Shown here one piece after another: positions 55,087-64,000 of a stretch of DNA of 64,000 nucleotides. Source of the stretch: Buxus sempervirens. Taxonomy: Eukaryota; Streptophyta; Magnoliopsida; Buxales; Buxaceae. The DNA lies in contig OX387182.1 of assembly GCA_947561395.2 (NCBI GenBank), forward strand, positions 56,195,283-56,259,282. The letters are read 5' to 3'. A program made the position numbers and the translations under genes. Below the pieces are notes generated by a model. That model was not told where the DNA came from and made no database searches. It saw only the letters and a program-made list of their open reading frames with translations. Positions within the stretch are counted from its first letter, which is position 1. The number at the start of each line of letters is the position of its first letter.

Positions 55087-55260
55087 ACACCACCCACCCC
55101 ACCTCACCACTAGCACCATCCACCACCACCACAACCCACCACCCACCATCACCACCACTCGTCATCGCCCGCCACCACCACATCCTATCACCGCCCACCA
55201 CAACCACCGCCGCCACCACCACCATCATCTCCACTGCCATCGCTACCACCCCACCAATCC
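55087..55260. repeat. CCA/CAC-rich low-complexity tract
   Basis: Irregular CCACCACCA and CCATCACC triplets follow directly after the hAT copy 2 insertion site. Open frames here translate to Thr/Pro/His runs and carry no domain. Confidence 0.8.
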
Positions 55261-55821
55261 TACCAACACTTGCTCGCTCTCACTCGCTCATTACCCCAAC
55301 CCATCAGCTTACTAAAATATATATTTTTTCTTCTCATTTCTCATCTCATCCAAAAATCGGAAAATAAAAAAATCAATATTTTTCTTTTCTTTTTTTTCTC
55401 GTTTTAGCTTTCTTTTCTTTTCCCCCAAATCCAAGGCTCCAAACATAGTCCTATTATTATTATAAAGCCAACGCTCAAGATTTTTTTGCTGACATTTGAT
55501 ACATAAATTGTCTCATACTTTTTATTAGATTCACTTTTATCCCCATTACACATATATAACTACCTCCTATCATCTAAAATGGCCTTTACTTGTAGTTATA
55601 TCTACTTTTATCTCTTTACATGTATAACTATCTCCTATTGACTAAAATATCCTTTATTTTTTTCATATCCCAATTAATTGCAACTACTAATTTAATTCTT
55701 TTGCTACACACATAGCATGTACATTTCCCATAGTAACCTTTTAATGGGGCAGCCTTGACATGGTTATACAAGCTTGAACATTGGGTCAGATGAGCTTGGA
55801 CAAACACCATATCTTTTAGGA

Positions 55822-57166
55822 AAAATTAAGGCCCCACCACATTAATGGGCCCAAATTAAGGATTAGTATGCTAACTTTTGCAATTTCATACCAAGGCAAA
55901 AGTAACTTTTCAAAATTAAGCTTAAGTGATGAAGTTGTAAAAAGACCTAAATACCCTCCATAGCCTTCCAACAAAACCCTTCCCTTATTTTTTGAACTTT
56001 GTAGAAATTACAAAGAAGCCCCAATCCCCTCTCTCTATTGTTCTCTTTTTCTTTATTCTCCATCTCTCTCTCTCTCGCAAAAAAGCCCTGATCCCAACCC
56101 CTCTCTCTCTCTCTCTCGTTCTTTTCTTCTCCATTCCCCCTATCTCTTTGTCACCTACTCTCTTTGTTCCCCATCTCTCTCTATTGCTCTATCTCTTCCT
56201 CCCTTCTCTCTCTATTCCAGTAATCTGAGATCAATAGTGAAAACTTCACGATTACCGTGAGCCAAATTGAAAAAGGCATGTTACAAGCTATACCATTGAC
56301 TGTGTCACTTGTTAATTGATGTTAAACTATTAAATTTCCGAAGCAAATCATCAATTTACAAGTTACATCAAATGAATTTATAGGTTGTACGTACACCAAC
56401 TACTGTGAGTCAAATTGGAAAAGGCAATTTTAATGGTGTTACAAGATTACCATCAATACTTACAAGTTTATTATCGAAGTTTACAAGCTCAAGCATCAAC
56501 ATGATACAAGCTATACCATAGATTGTGCCATTGTCATTTGTTAATTGATGTTAAACCGTCAAATTTCTAAAGCAACCAATCGCTTTTCAAGCAGCATCAG
56601 ATGAATTTAAAGGTTGTACATACACCAATTATTGTGAATCAAGTTGGAAAAGGCAATTTTAATGGTGTTACAAGATTATCATTGATGTTTACAAATTTAT
56701 TATTGAAGTTTACAAGCTTAAGGATCGACATGTTACAAGCTCAGCTATTGACGAGAGAGAGGGTGGGAAAATAGAGGGGCAAGAGAGAAGAAGAGAGCGA
56801 GAGAGAGAGAGGGGGGAGAGATAAAGAGAGCGATGGAAAGAGAAGGGGAAGAGAGAAGAAGAGAACAAGAGAGAGGGGGAAGAGAGAGAACTAGCGACGT
56901 AGAGAAAGAGGGGTTTGGTCTATTCACGAGATGGAGGGGTGGATTTTTATCAATTTGAAAGACTTACATGGCCTAATTGATATTTTTAAAGCCTTAAAAG
57001 CTTTGGGGTTTCTTTGCATTTTTTGCAGGGTTTTGTATTTGGTCTTTTTACAACTTTCATCACTTTAGCTTAAATTTGATAAGTTACTTTGCCTTGGTGT
57101 GAAATTGTAAAAATTGGCATACTAATCTTTATTTTGGGCTCATTAATGTGACTGGGCCTTAATTTT
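55822..57166. mobile_element. Element with long terminal inverted repeats (MULE-like)
   Basis: About 130 bases at each end are inverted copies: AAAATTAAGGCCC, TTAATGGGCCCAAA, GATTAGTATGC, CCAAGGCAAA and GTTGTAAAAAGACC at the left (55822-55954) recur reversed at about 57038-57166. Further in, a CT-rich arm (56020-56220) faces a GA-rich arm (56750-56930). The core is a tandem duplication of about 225 bp. No transposase is seen. Long terminal repeats suggest a non-autonomous Mutator-like element; I could not find a clean 9-bp duplication, so the superfamily is tentative. Confidence 0.65.
56288..56739. repeat. Tandem duplication (two units of about 225 bp)
   Basis: Unit 1 (56288-56510) and unit 2 (56511-56739) both start CTATACCAT and contain TTGTTAATTGATGTTAAAC, GGTTGTACNTACACCAA and GGCAATTTTAATGGTGTTAC. 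A partial unit precedes the first. They form the core of the element with long inverted ends. Confidence 0.8.
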
Positions 57167-58027
57167 ATAGACCTATAGTCCAGCCCAAATCTCCCAGTGC
57201 CTAGTCCTAGTTCGAGTTGCAAGAATTGGAACAAAGCAAAAAATGCCTACATTTCCATTTCATTTGGAGTGCACAATATTTTGAGTAGGCATGGTGGATA
57301 TTTTGAGGCTCGAATCGTTAGGCCTTGTTAGATCAACTTTTTTTTTGGTAGACTTGTTAGATCAACTTGGTTTAAAACCTAGTTAACGCCCAAAATTTAA
57401 TGCCCCAGCATGCCTTTTTGATGGTTGTCTCATTGGTTTCATACCTTTTATCCAAAGGCACAACATGAAAATAGACCACATAAAAAGTTCAGTTTGAAAT
57501 TCAAATCTAATAAACTTGTTTTAAGGAGTTGTCTTGGATGTCAATTAGATGGGGCCTATCACTTGAATAAAAGTAACAAGCTAAGATATCATGTTATAAA
57601 ACAGGTGATAGAACTAACCCCAACGGGTAGGCCTAATGGTCAATACCTAGGGCCTAGAGGTATGCTCCCTCTGAGGTCTTTGGTTAGAACTTTATTGGGC
57701 ACAATATCTTGGGCCCACCTGCATAAGGTCTATGAGCCTTAAACTTACTTGGGCCATGTGGGTTGGAGGGTCTTGCATGGGCCCTCAGGGATTAGTCACT
57801 CGAGTGTAGGCGGGCTCGGATACCCTGAGTTCCAAAAAAAAAAGAAGGTGTTTTTCTCCCCTCTTTGTAGAATGAGAGATCATTTGAGGACCTGGAAGTA
57901 GTTTAGTATAACTTTTCAAAGTTACTTTTTAACTTTTTGACTTTATTTATTTTGTGCAAATAGCAAATGACAATTTGGTCATTTAACATGCACTTACTAA
58001 TGGCATCGAGTGGGAGGTAGCAGCTAG
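57167..58027. other. Intergenic region with a SINE
   Basis: Apart from the SINE at 57612-57843 no feature is recognised. The open frame at 57425-57742 runs across the SINE border and is not a gene. Confidence 0.5.
57612..57843 (+). mobile_element. tRNA-derived SINE (Au-like)
   Basis: A box A-like TAGGCCTAATGGTC and a worn box B (TGGTTAGAAC) lie about 50 bases apart at the head. The body has GGGCCATGTGGGTTGGAGGG and GGGATTAGTCACTCGAG, a word typical of plant Au-type SINEs, and the end is CCCTGAGTTCC followed by an A-rich tail. The length of about 230 bp is right for this class. No clear target duplication was found. Confidence 0.6.
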
Positions 58028-58343
58028 TAGGGATGGCAACTGGGTGGGTTAGGTAATACTAAACCCTAACTCACCCCTATTAAGCTAGTAACGGGGTGGG
58101 TGGGATTAACCCGACTGGAGTATAAGATGTAAAAGGAGTACTTTTTGAATAGAATATATAAATTAATAATATATTTATTAATAAAATATACATTTTATAT
58201 ATGCAAATAATATTTAAACACATATAAGAAAGATGATTTAATATAAGAATATCGGGTTGGGCTATAAACCTGAACTCTCTCCTAACCTGAATTTTAGCCA
58301 TACCAAACGCTAACCATTAGGGGCAGCCCCATTGCCATCCCTA
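58028..58343. mobile_element. Short hAT element (GGCAA-GGGTGGG type)
   Basis: The ends TAGGGATGGCAACTGGGTGG and GCCCCATTGCCATCCCTA are inverted repeats. Flanks GCAGCTAG (58020-58027) and ACTGCTAG (58344-58351) agree at six of eight bases, suggesting an older insertion. The 316-bp body is AT-rich in the middle and does not code. Confidence 0.8.
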
Positions 58344-58599
58344 ACTGCTAGGGATTCATGAGTAAAGTTTTAGAACCTAGAGGGTGTCAATGATCAATGT
58401 TAAAACTAATGGGTCTGAGCGTTAAATCTGGGTGTAATTATAATTTTTCTAAATTTATATTTAAATTTAAAAGGTAAATATTAAAAAAATAAAAACCATA
58501 ACCTCTATTATTTCCTTCGTTTTTTTTTTCTTTATTTATTTTATATATTATATTATTGTCATTCTTGTATTCCTACTGTACGCAAATTAAAGGATTGTC

Positions 58600-58979
58600 G
58601 AAGCTCTAAAACCCTAGATTTCTGCCCTTAGAATCCAAATCATCGCTCGTCCTTCATTTTCTTATCGTATTTCCGGGGTAAGTATGAATCCGTTCTCTCA
58701 ATTGACATGGATGTGATTTTGCAGAGAGTGCTTCCATCCCAGCTCTTCTGCAGTGTTATCTGATTTTTTGCTTTAATGGCTTCTTCTTTCATAAACCCTA
58801 GAAACTCGAGGCATTATCCTTCCACGCTCCCTGAACGTCAGACTGACTTTTACAAGTTCATGTGAGTAGAGTCCCATCAAGGTATGCTTTGGAAAAAAAA
58901 TTTCTGTTACTCTACGCTTTTGAATTTTCCCAATAAGTTAATCTTTCTGATGTTTTTCTGTTGGGAATAAGTTACAATC
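58600..58979 (+). promoter_or_regulatory. Probable spliced 5' leader of eIF2B beta, with an upstream ORF
   Basis: Plant-leader-like sequence (CTAAAACCCTAGATTTCTG) near 58600 is followed by a likely donor CCGGG|GTAAGT at 58677. A second likely leader exon ends at about 58881 (CATCAAG|GTATGC). The coding exon seems to begin after GGGAATAAG at about 58971. The middle exon would carry an upstream ORF of 29 codons, ATG at 58776 to TGA at 58865 (MASSFINPRNSRHY...). All limits are inferred from splice motifs. Confidence 0.4.
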
Positions 58980-61900
58980 ATGCCGGACGTACAATCTCTC
59001 GTCAACGATTTTGTAAGGATGCTTAAGAAACGGTTGGTTCCAATCCTTTTTTCTTGCTCACGACAATTGGAAGTGGTGTCTGATTTGATTTATGTGTTTT
59101 TTGATTGAGTCCACTTTCTCATTGTTTCTGATATTGCTTTCCGGTAGCAGTAAGATCGAGGGATCGCATGCAACAGCTAAACAGACGGCTGAGCTGCTTC
59201 GTTCAGTGATTTCTCAGCAGAGAGTACCATATACTAACCAGGCTGGAGCTTTGATTGAGGCTGTAAGGGCTGTAGGAGAGCAGCTAATCTCTGCGAATCC
59301 TGTTGGTATGTAACCCAATCAGTTTTTCTGCCAGAACCGAGTGATTATTAATTTTTTTTTGGGGACAATGGGAGTGATCTCTAATGGAATGATTTCGTGC
59401 AAAACTGAAGTGTTTGAGATCAATGCTGTCACCATTGCTAGGTTTCTTTAGTTTATACTTAAATGCCAACCAGTCAAATTGTAGTTCATTGTTGCACATA
59501 TCCCATGAATATATCATATGTTTATGTAAATTGGTATTTTTTACCACCATGGTGCTGGAAGTTTCAAATGTACCAAATGTTATTTCATTTGTGTGTTATT
59601 TGAAACAAACTTTTCTTGTAATGCAGTGATTGGATATTTTGTAGTTCCACAAACATAATGTCTTCTTCTGTATATTATCTGAGAAAAAAAAAAAAGAAGC
59701 TTATTTATGTTCCTTGACAATGCTGCATGGATGGGACTGAAGAGCTTGCTGTTGGGAACATTGTGAGGCGTGTTCTGCATATCATAAGGGAGGAGAATCT
59801 TTCCCTCACATCCTCTATTGGGGGGTTGAGCATATCAGCTGTAAGTGATGACGAACAGGATGATGAACGGGATGATCACCCAATTTTATCTGCTACAGCA
59901 GTTGCTGCTGCTGCTAGAAATGCCTTGAGGCCACCTTCTTTGCATACTCTTCTTGAGGGATTGCCCGATACAGCAGCTGCTCCTCAAGCTTCTTCTTCAG
60001 GCGGTGATTCTGAAGGAAAAAGCAAATGTGAGCATCTCTTTTTTTCTTTTATCTGATATCTTTTAGTCCCCCCCATCCACATTACTTCATGTACATTTAG
60101 ACAGCTGGTGTAAAACTTTTGCTAAGTCTCTTATAACATGAATTATTTGAAATTTTAATGTATGAAAAAATAAAGAGTCTAACTTATAGGCTTACATGTA
60201 AGTTGTTAAATTATGCACATAAATAAATTGCATACATAATATGACTGAAGTTATGGTGTTAATACATTAGAATTGCGATACAAGTCAATTTTGCTGTTGA
60301 TGTATATTGCAGTTCAGAATTGATTCCAGGTATTAGGATTTGATGTTATGAATAAACCATTCTGAATATGGTCCTCTTCATTCACAGTCAAGGAAAGGAA
60401 TCTAATCCCAAGCCAAGGATTATGAACCTTAATCCTACCTGGAAGAAATTGGGCAGGTTTCTGCATGTCTGGTTGGGATGCTACTGGTTGTTTGATTGCT
60501 GGCCAATTTGAGTTTGAAAGGTTGCCATTAGCTTTGCATGGTAGTTGATGTTATTAAAAGCATGGAATACAGTATTGTGGCATAAAGTGTAACGTACTGT
60601 GACTTTCAATATTAACTTACGTGTCATCCTTTACAGCGGCTGATAAAAGTTCAAGGACTAGAAAGCTGAAGCATGATGTCATTGAGGCGGTTAATGAACT
60701 TATTGAAGATATTAGCACTTGTCATGAACAGATTGCGGAACAAGCGGTGGAGCTTATTCATCAAAAGTATCATCTTTTTACACATTGAAGATTTTTTTTC
60801 ATCTTTTTCCCTTATCCCTCTCCATATTCTTGCTTTTAGTCTTTTAGTTGCTTTGCACTGTGGAATATATCTTCACAAGTAGTAAATTCTCTTGATAATT
60901 CATGGAGATCTTAATTGACTTGGGTATGTCATGTTGCTGGCGTTTGTTATTTACCCTTTGCAGATTTCATGGGTTTCTTTCATTTTTTTCGAAAATTTGA
61001 CAAATTTCACTTATTCCTTCAAAATATCTTCAAATTTCATGGAAGTTTCTATCCTTTTTTTCATAGAAATATTTGTGCTCCTTCAAAAGGTCAAAGTAAC
61101 CCCTTGTAACTTCAGTTTTTTTGTTAGATTTGGTTTCTAATCCAATTATAGCAACTCTATTTTATGATTTTATTAAAAAAATATAATAGCTTAAATTTAT
61201 TGAGATATAGAATGCATCTTGTTTATACATATACATGCATGGAGAATGATAATATTGAATCTAATGGGAATAGAAATCAAAATCTTGGGAAACATGTTGT
61301 TTTTTCCTTTTTTATTTTTGCTTTTTCATATTCTATAACGGAATGAAATTGTCTATCATAAAGTTATAAATAAATGCTATTAAAAATATAATAATTTCGA
61401 AATTAAAAAATATATACTGGTAAAATGAATGTAATCATTTGCTTACATGTAGCACTTGGTCTGGTTGGACACTTCATATTTTATTCTTCTGTTTTTTTTT
61501 TCTTTTTTAATTTCTTAATTTATGACTCTGTGCTGTCATATTTGGATAGTGGATGCATGTAATCTTTTATTGCCGCCCATTTTGTTCTATTAGGCCACTT
61601 CATCTATTCTTTTTCTTTTTTTTTTTAATTACTTTACTACTTTGTGCTGCTCTCTTTGCATAGTGGATGCAAGTAATCTTTTGTTGTTTTCCATTTTGGT
61701 ATTTTGATATCATATATGTTTGTAAACACACACACATATCCATCTATTAGTTTTATTAAGGGCCTACACAACTAAGGTGCTTTTTTGTGTGGAACTACAC
61801 GATGTTCACCTAGGTGTGATTTTGGGGTTGTTGACTTAGTTACAAAATTTTTTTTGGGGGGAATTTCTTGTTGTAGTTGGTAAACCTTAACTTATTGGTG

Positions 61901-63925
61901 TAAAACATATTAACATATTAAGTTATTTTTGAAAAGTTGTTGCTTTATTATAAAAATGCAAGGGAATTGATGGGGGTCTGCACAAGTGGTAGAGCATGTG
62001 GTTTAATTTGATGCAGAGTGAAGAACCTTACCAGGCCTTGATATGTAGCGACTAGCGACTCCTCTTGACAGAGGGGTGCCTTCAGGAAATTGGGCATAGT
62101 TGGTGCATGACTATTATTAGCTTGTGCCATAGGTGTTGGGTAACGTCCCACAACGAGCATGGTCTCATATTTAGTTGCCATTGCTGAGTTTGGTACCCTG
62201 AATAGATGGCCAATGAGGTGTTGTGTTAAGTCCTGGAACAGGCAAAACCCTCATTTAGTTGCCATTGTTGAGTTTGGAACCCGGAATATACTGCCAGCGA
62301 TTATAATAGCATTCTTTTGGCTAATAGCAATTAATTATCCATTTTTGTACATTACATATAAAATCCAATTAATCTTTTATTCAACTACAAAAGGAAAGAG
62401 GAATCCTGATGTCACCTATGATTGTAATACGGGCACATGTCAGTGTTTTAGGAAGAAAAAGAAGCTAAGATTGGAAGGGGAAATATTTTAATTGAAAAGC
62501 CAACCAGGTAGGGTAATCCATTTTCATGACCTGTACATCATATGTTCTATTAGCAAGGAAATGGAACGACATACTGAATTGATTTGAATTATGGAATAAC
62601 CATAATACACCAAAACCCGGTGTAAGCCCCTTCTTAGGCCTGACCTGTTACGTTTTTGGTGCAAAGTGGCTACACTTAGACTTAAACCTGTGTTCTTATG
62701 TGGCAGATTGAGAACTACATGCTTAGTTCGAAATTGTCATGTGGGTTTGAGTTCGAGAATGATCATTCTGCACCAAAATGTTAGAGGTTAGTTCTGTTGC
62801 ATGTCCACCTGCTCGGGGACTTGATTTGGCTACTTTGGGTTATGATATAACCTGTTCCATTTATTTGCATTAGGGTTTTCTACTGCCTAATTATTTTCTA
62901 AGATTCACTCCATAATTCTATAGTTTCACTTCTAATATTTTTCTTAATGAGTAAATCTCTTCACTTGGAAATGTTTGAAATTTTGGTTTCATGGGAAATT
63001 TAGGTCTTAGAATGCAGAAATTTCAGTGGAAATTTTTTTCCGCTATATTTCTTCTAAAGAAAGATTGTATGATAATGGAAAATATAGATGTAAGGGCTGA
63101 TTTTTGCTTGTTGAAATGGAAATTTTGCTAAATTTTGTTGTAAATGAAAGACTATTCTCCTTGCTTTGTTGCCCTTCCTATTAAAGCTCTTGTGGTCAAA
63201 TTTTAAAACTAAAGGGGGAAGAAGGGGTCTTATTTAATTATGTTTATGTCACTTTTTGAAAGTGCATGGAAAACTTGTGTTGATGATCGTGGAAAATTTT
63301 TGTGTCTTATTTATTAAGGAAATCGGTTTCACAAATTCTTTTTTTTCCAGACGAATGGAATGAGATATCTCAGGTCTTGATTAAATGCCTAGTGCACTTT
63401 AGTAAGAGTATGATTCTTTCAATGTTGTCATTTCATAAATAAGCCAGAATTGATATCATTTTTTTCCTGGTTGAAAGAGTTATTTTTCATCTCTCTTGGT
63501 TTGAATTGTTTTCTGGTATACGTTTATGTTCACTAATTATCTTTTTGCTTTATTACTTGATAGTGTCTACGAAATATTTTGTATGTGTGAGTTATACACA
63601 TGTATGCATACCTATATCCTAACATCTTCCTGTATCTGTGAATATAATTTTTTTCACCTCTTTTTCTACCAATATATGATACTTTCTTGATGCATTTATG
63701 GTTTCTGTAATTGTGAAACATTAAATTTTTCTTAAGTTGGTTCTCTTAGTTAGTTCTCTTCATTATTTCGCTGGACCTACTGATTGTATTGCTTTTAACT
63801 CTTGACGTGTTTATTAGTGAGGTAATATTAACATTGGGCCGCTCGAGAACAGTGATGGAATTCCTTTGTGCTGCGAAGGAGAAAAAACGTTCATTTCGGG
63901 TTTTTGTTGCTGAGGGTGCACCAAG
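58980..63925 (+). CDS. EIF2B2: Translation initiation factor eIF2B subunit beta (5' part)
   Basis: The beta subunit belongs to the regulatory core of eIF2B, the complex that recharges eIF2 with GTP at the start of translation in the cytosol. Five coding exons join in frame: 58980-59032 (MPDVQSLVNDFVRMLKK), 59151-59305 (KIEGSHATAKQTAELLRSVI, QQRVPYTNQAGALIEAVRAV), 59743-60027 (ELAVGNIVRRVLHIIREE, SAVSDDEQDDERDD, ALRPPSLHTLLEG), 60637-60766 (RKLKHDVIEAVNELIEDIS, CHEQIAEQAVELIHQ) and 63818-63925 (EVILTLGRSRTVMEFLCAAK, KKRSFRVFVAEGAPR). They closely follow the plant protein, and the Rossmann-like catalytic-fold half lies beyond the right edge. The last exon ends in mid-codon at a GT donor. No break is seen in the part present. 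Confidence 0.94.
61460..61690. repeat. Imperfect local duplication in eIF2B beta intron 4
   Basis: The pieces around 61460-61570 and 61590-61685 share GGCCACTTCAT/GGACACTTCATATTTTATTCTT, T-runs, TTTGTGCTG/CTCTGTGCTG and ATAGTGGATGCAxGTAATCTTTT. The unit is about 110 to 120 bp. Confidence 0.6.
61960..62300 (+). pseudogene. Nuclear copy of plastid 16S rRNA (NUPT fragment)
   Basis: The sequence AGGGAATTGATGGGGGTCTG through AGAGCATGTGGTTTAATTTG, GTGAAGAACCTTACCAGG, CTCTTGACAGAGGGGTGCC, GGTGTTGGGTAACGTCCC and TTAGTTGCCATTGCTGAG follows the 3' half of chloroplast 16S rRNA in the sense direction. Most differences are C to T or G to A, the usual decay of methylated nuclear DNA. About 62215-62300 repeats the GGTGTTG...TTTAGTTGCCATTG...GAACCC part already read just before, so the insert holds a partial tandem duplication. 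It lies in an intron and is not a working rRNA gene. Confidence 0.88.
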
Positions 63926-64000
63926 GTTTGTTTAACTAAATATATGTCCTGAGAAATGGCTATATCACATCTAGGTCTGGATTCTTCTGATAATTATATC

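Larger units (their letters stand above)
60767..63817 (+). other. eIF2B beta intron 4 (3.05 kb)
   Basis: It interrupts the Asn codon before EVILTLG. It contains the plastid 16S rRNA insert at 61960-62300 and two similar TGGTTGGACAC/TTAGGCCACTTCAT T-rich segments near 61460-61690, an imperfect local duplication. No coding exon is seen within. Confidence 0.6.

Noticed and set aside
55014-55367. Open frame of 117 codons rich in Thr, Pro and His
   Set aside because: It starts in the hAT terminal repeat and continues through the CCA low-complexity tract.
55992-56927. Two open frames rich in Leu and Ser
   Set aside because: They are translations of the CT-rich and GA-rich arms of the element with long inverted ends.
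61960-62300. A working 16S rRNA gene or bacterial contamination
   Set aside because: It covers only part of the gene, is rearranged, has many C to T changes and is flanked on both sides by intron sequence of a plant gene.

Overview
This window is nuclear DNA of a flowering plant. It is AT-rich, its introns are long and loaded with transposons, its genes have GT-AG introns and clear plant homologues, and it carries a decayed insert of plastid 16S rRNA. I cannot name the species.

Six host genes are supported. (1) A single-exon glutaredoxin-domain protein with a cysteine-rich tail (8861-9784, +). (2) An ArfGAP plus C2 protein of the AGD11/12/13 type in eight coding exons (10534-22752, -), convergent with gene 1. 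(3) UMP synthase, joining OPRT and OMP decarboxylase, in six exons (25420-33022, +); genes 2 and 3 are divergent. (4) A single-exon VQ-motif protein (34730-35371, +). (5) A SINA/SINAT-type RING E3 ligase in three coding exons (38583-43421, -), probably with a distant 5' UTR exon near 49.7-49.9 kb. (6) The first five coding exons of eIF2B beta (58980-63925, +), which runs off the right edge. These are ordinary housekeeping, trafficking and stress-signalling genes with no shared pathway, as expected for plant gene order.

Between and inside the genes lie many plant transposons, mainly hAT. Two near full-length hAT elements of one family sit about 50 kb apart in opposite orientation (1529-4997 and 51025-55080), each with terminal inverted repeats and 8-bp target duplications; both transposases are broken. 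A third member is cut by the left edge (1-776). The right copy has a 642-bp short relative of the same family inserted in its transposase gene. Around them are short hAT elements (5112-5798, 6492-7388, 24409-24763, 30987-31475, 47275-47482, 58028-58343), a MULE-type MITE with a perfect 9-bp duplication (5916-6344), a 1.35-kb element with long inverted ends (55822-57166), a tRNA-derived SINE (57612-57843), a LINE reverse-transcriptase remnant and a Ty3/Gypsy integrase remnant.

Layout: 1-7.4 kb transposon cluster; 7.4-23.2 kb glutaredoxin and ArfGAP genes; 23.2-25.3 kb intergenic with a tandem repeat split by a MITE; 25.3-33.1 kb UMPS; 34.5-35.4 kb VQ gene; 35.4-38.5 kb unrecognised AT-rich DNA; 38.5-50 kb SINAT gene and its leader region; 51-58.4 kb second transposon cluster; 58.6-64 kb eIF2B beta. 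I see no unknown multi-gene system. The observations most worth a second look are the plastid 16S insert with an internal tandem duplication, a near-perfect 34-bp hairpin, the self-family nested hAT insertion, and upstream ORFs before two of the genes.
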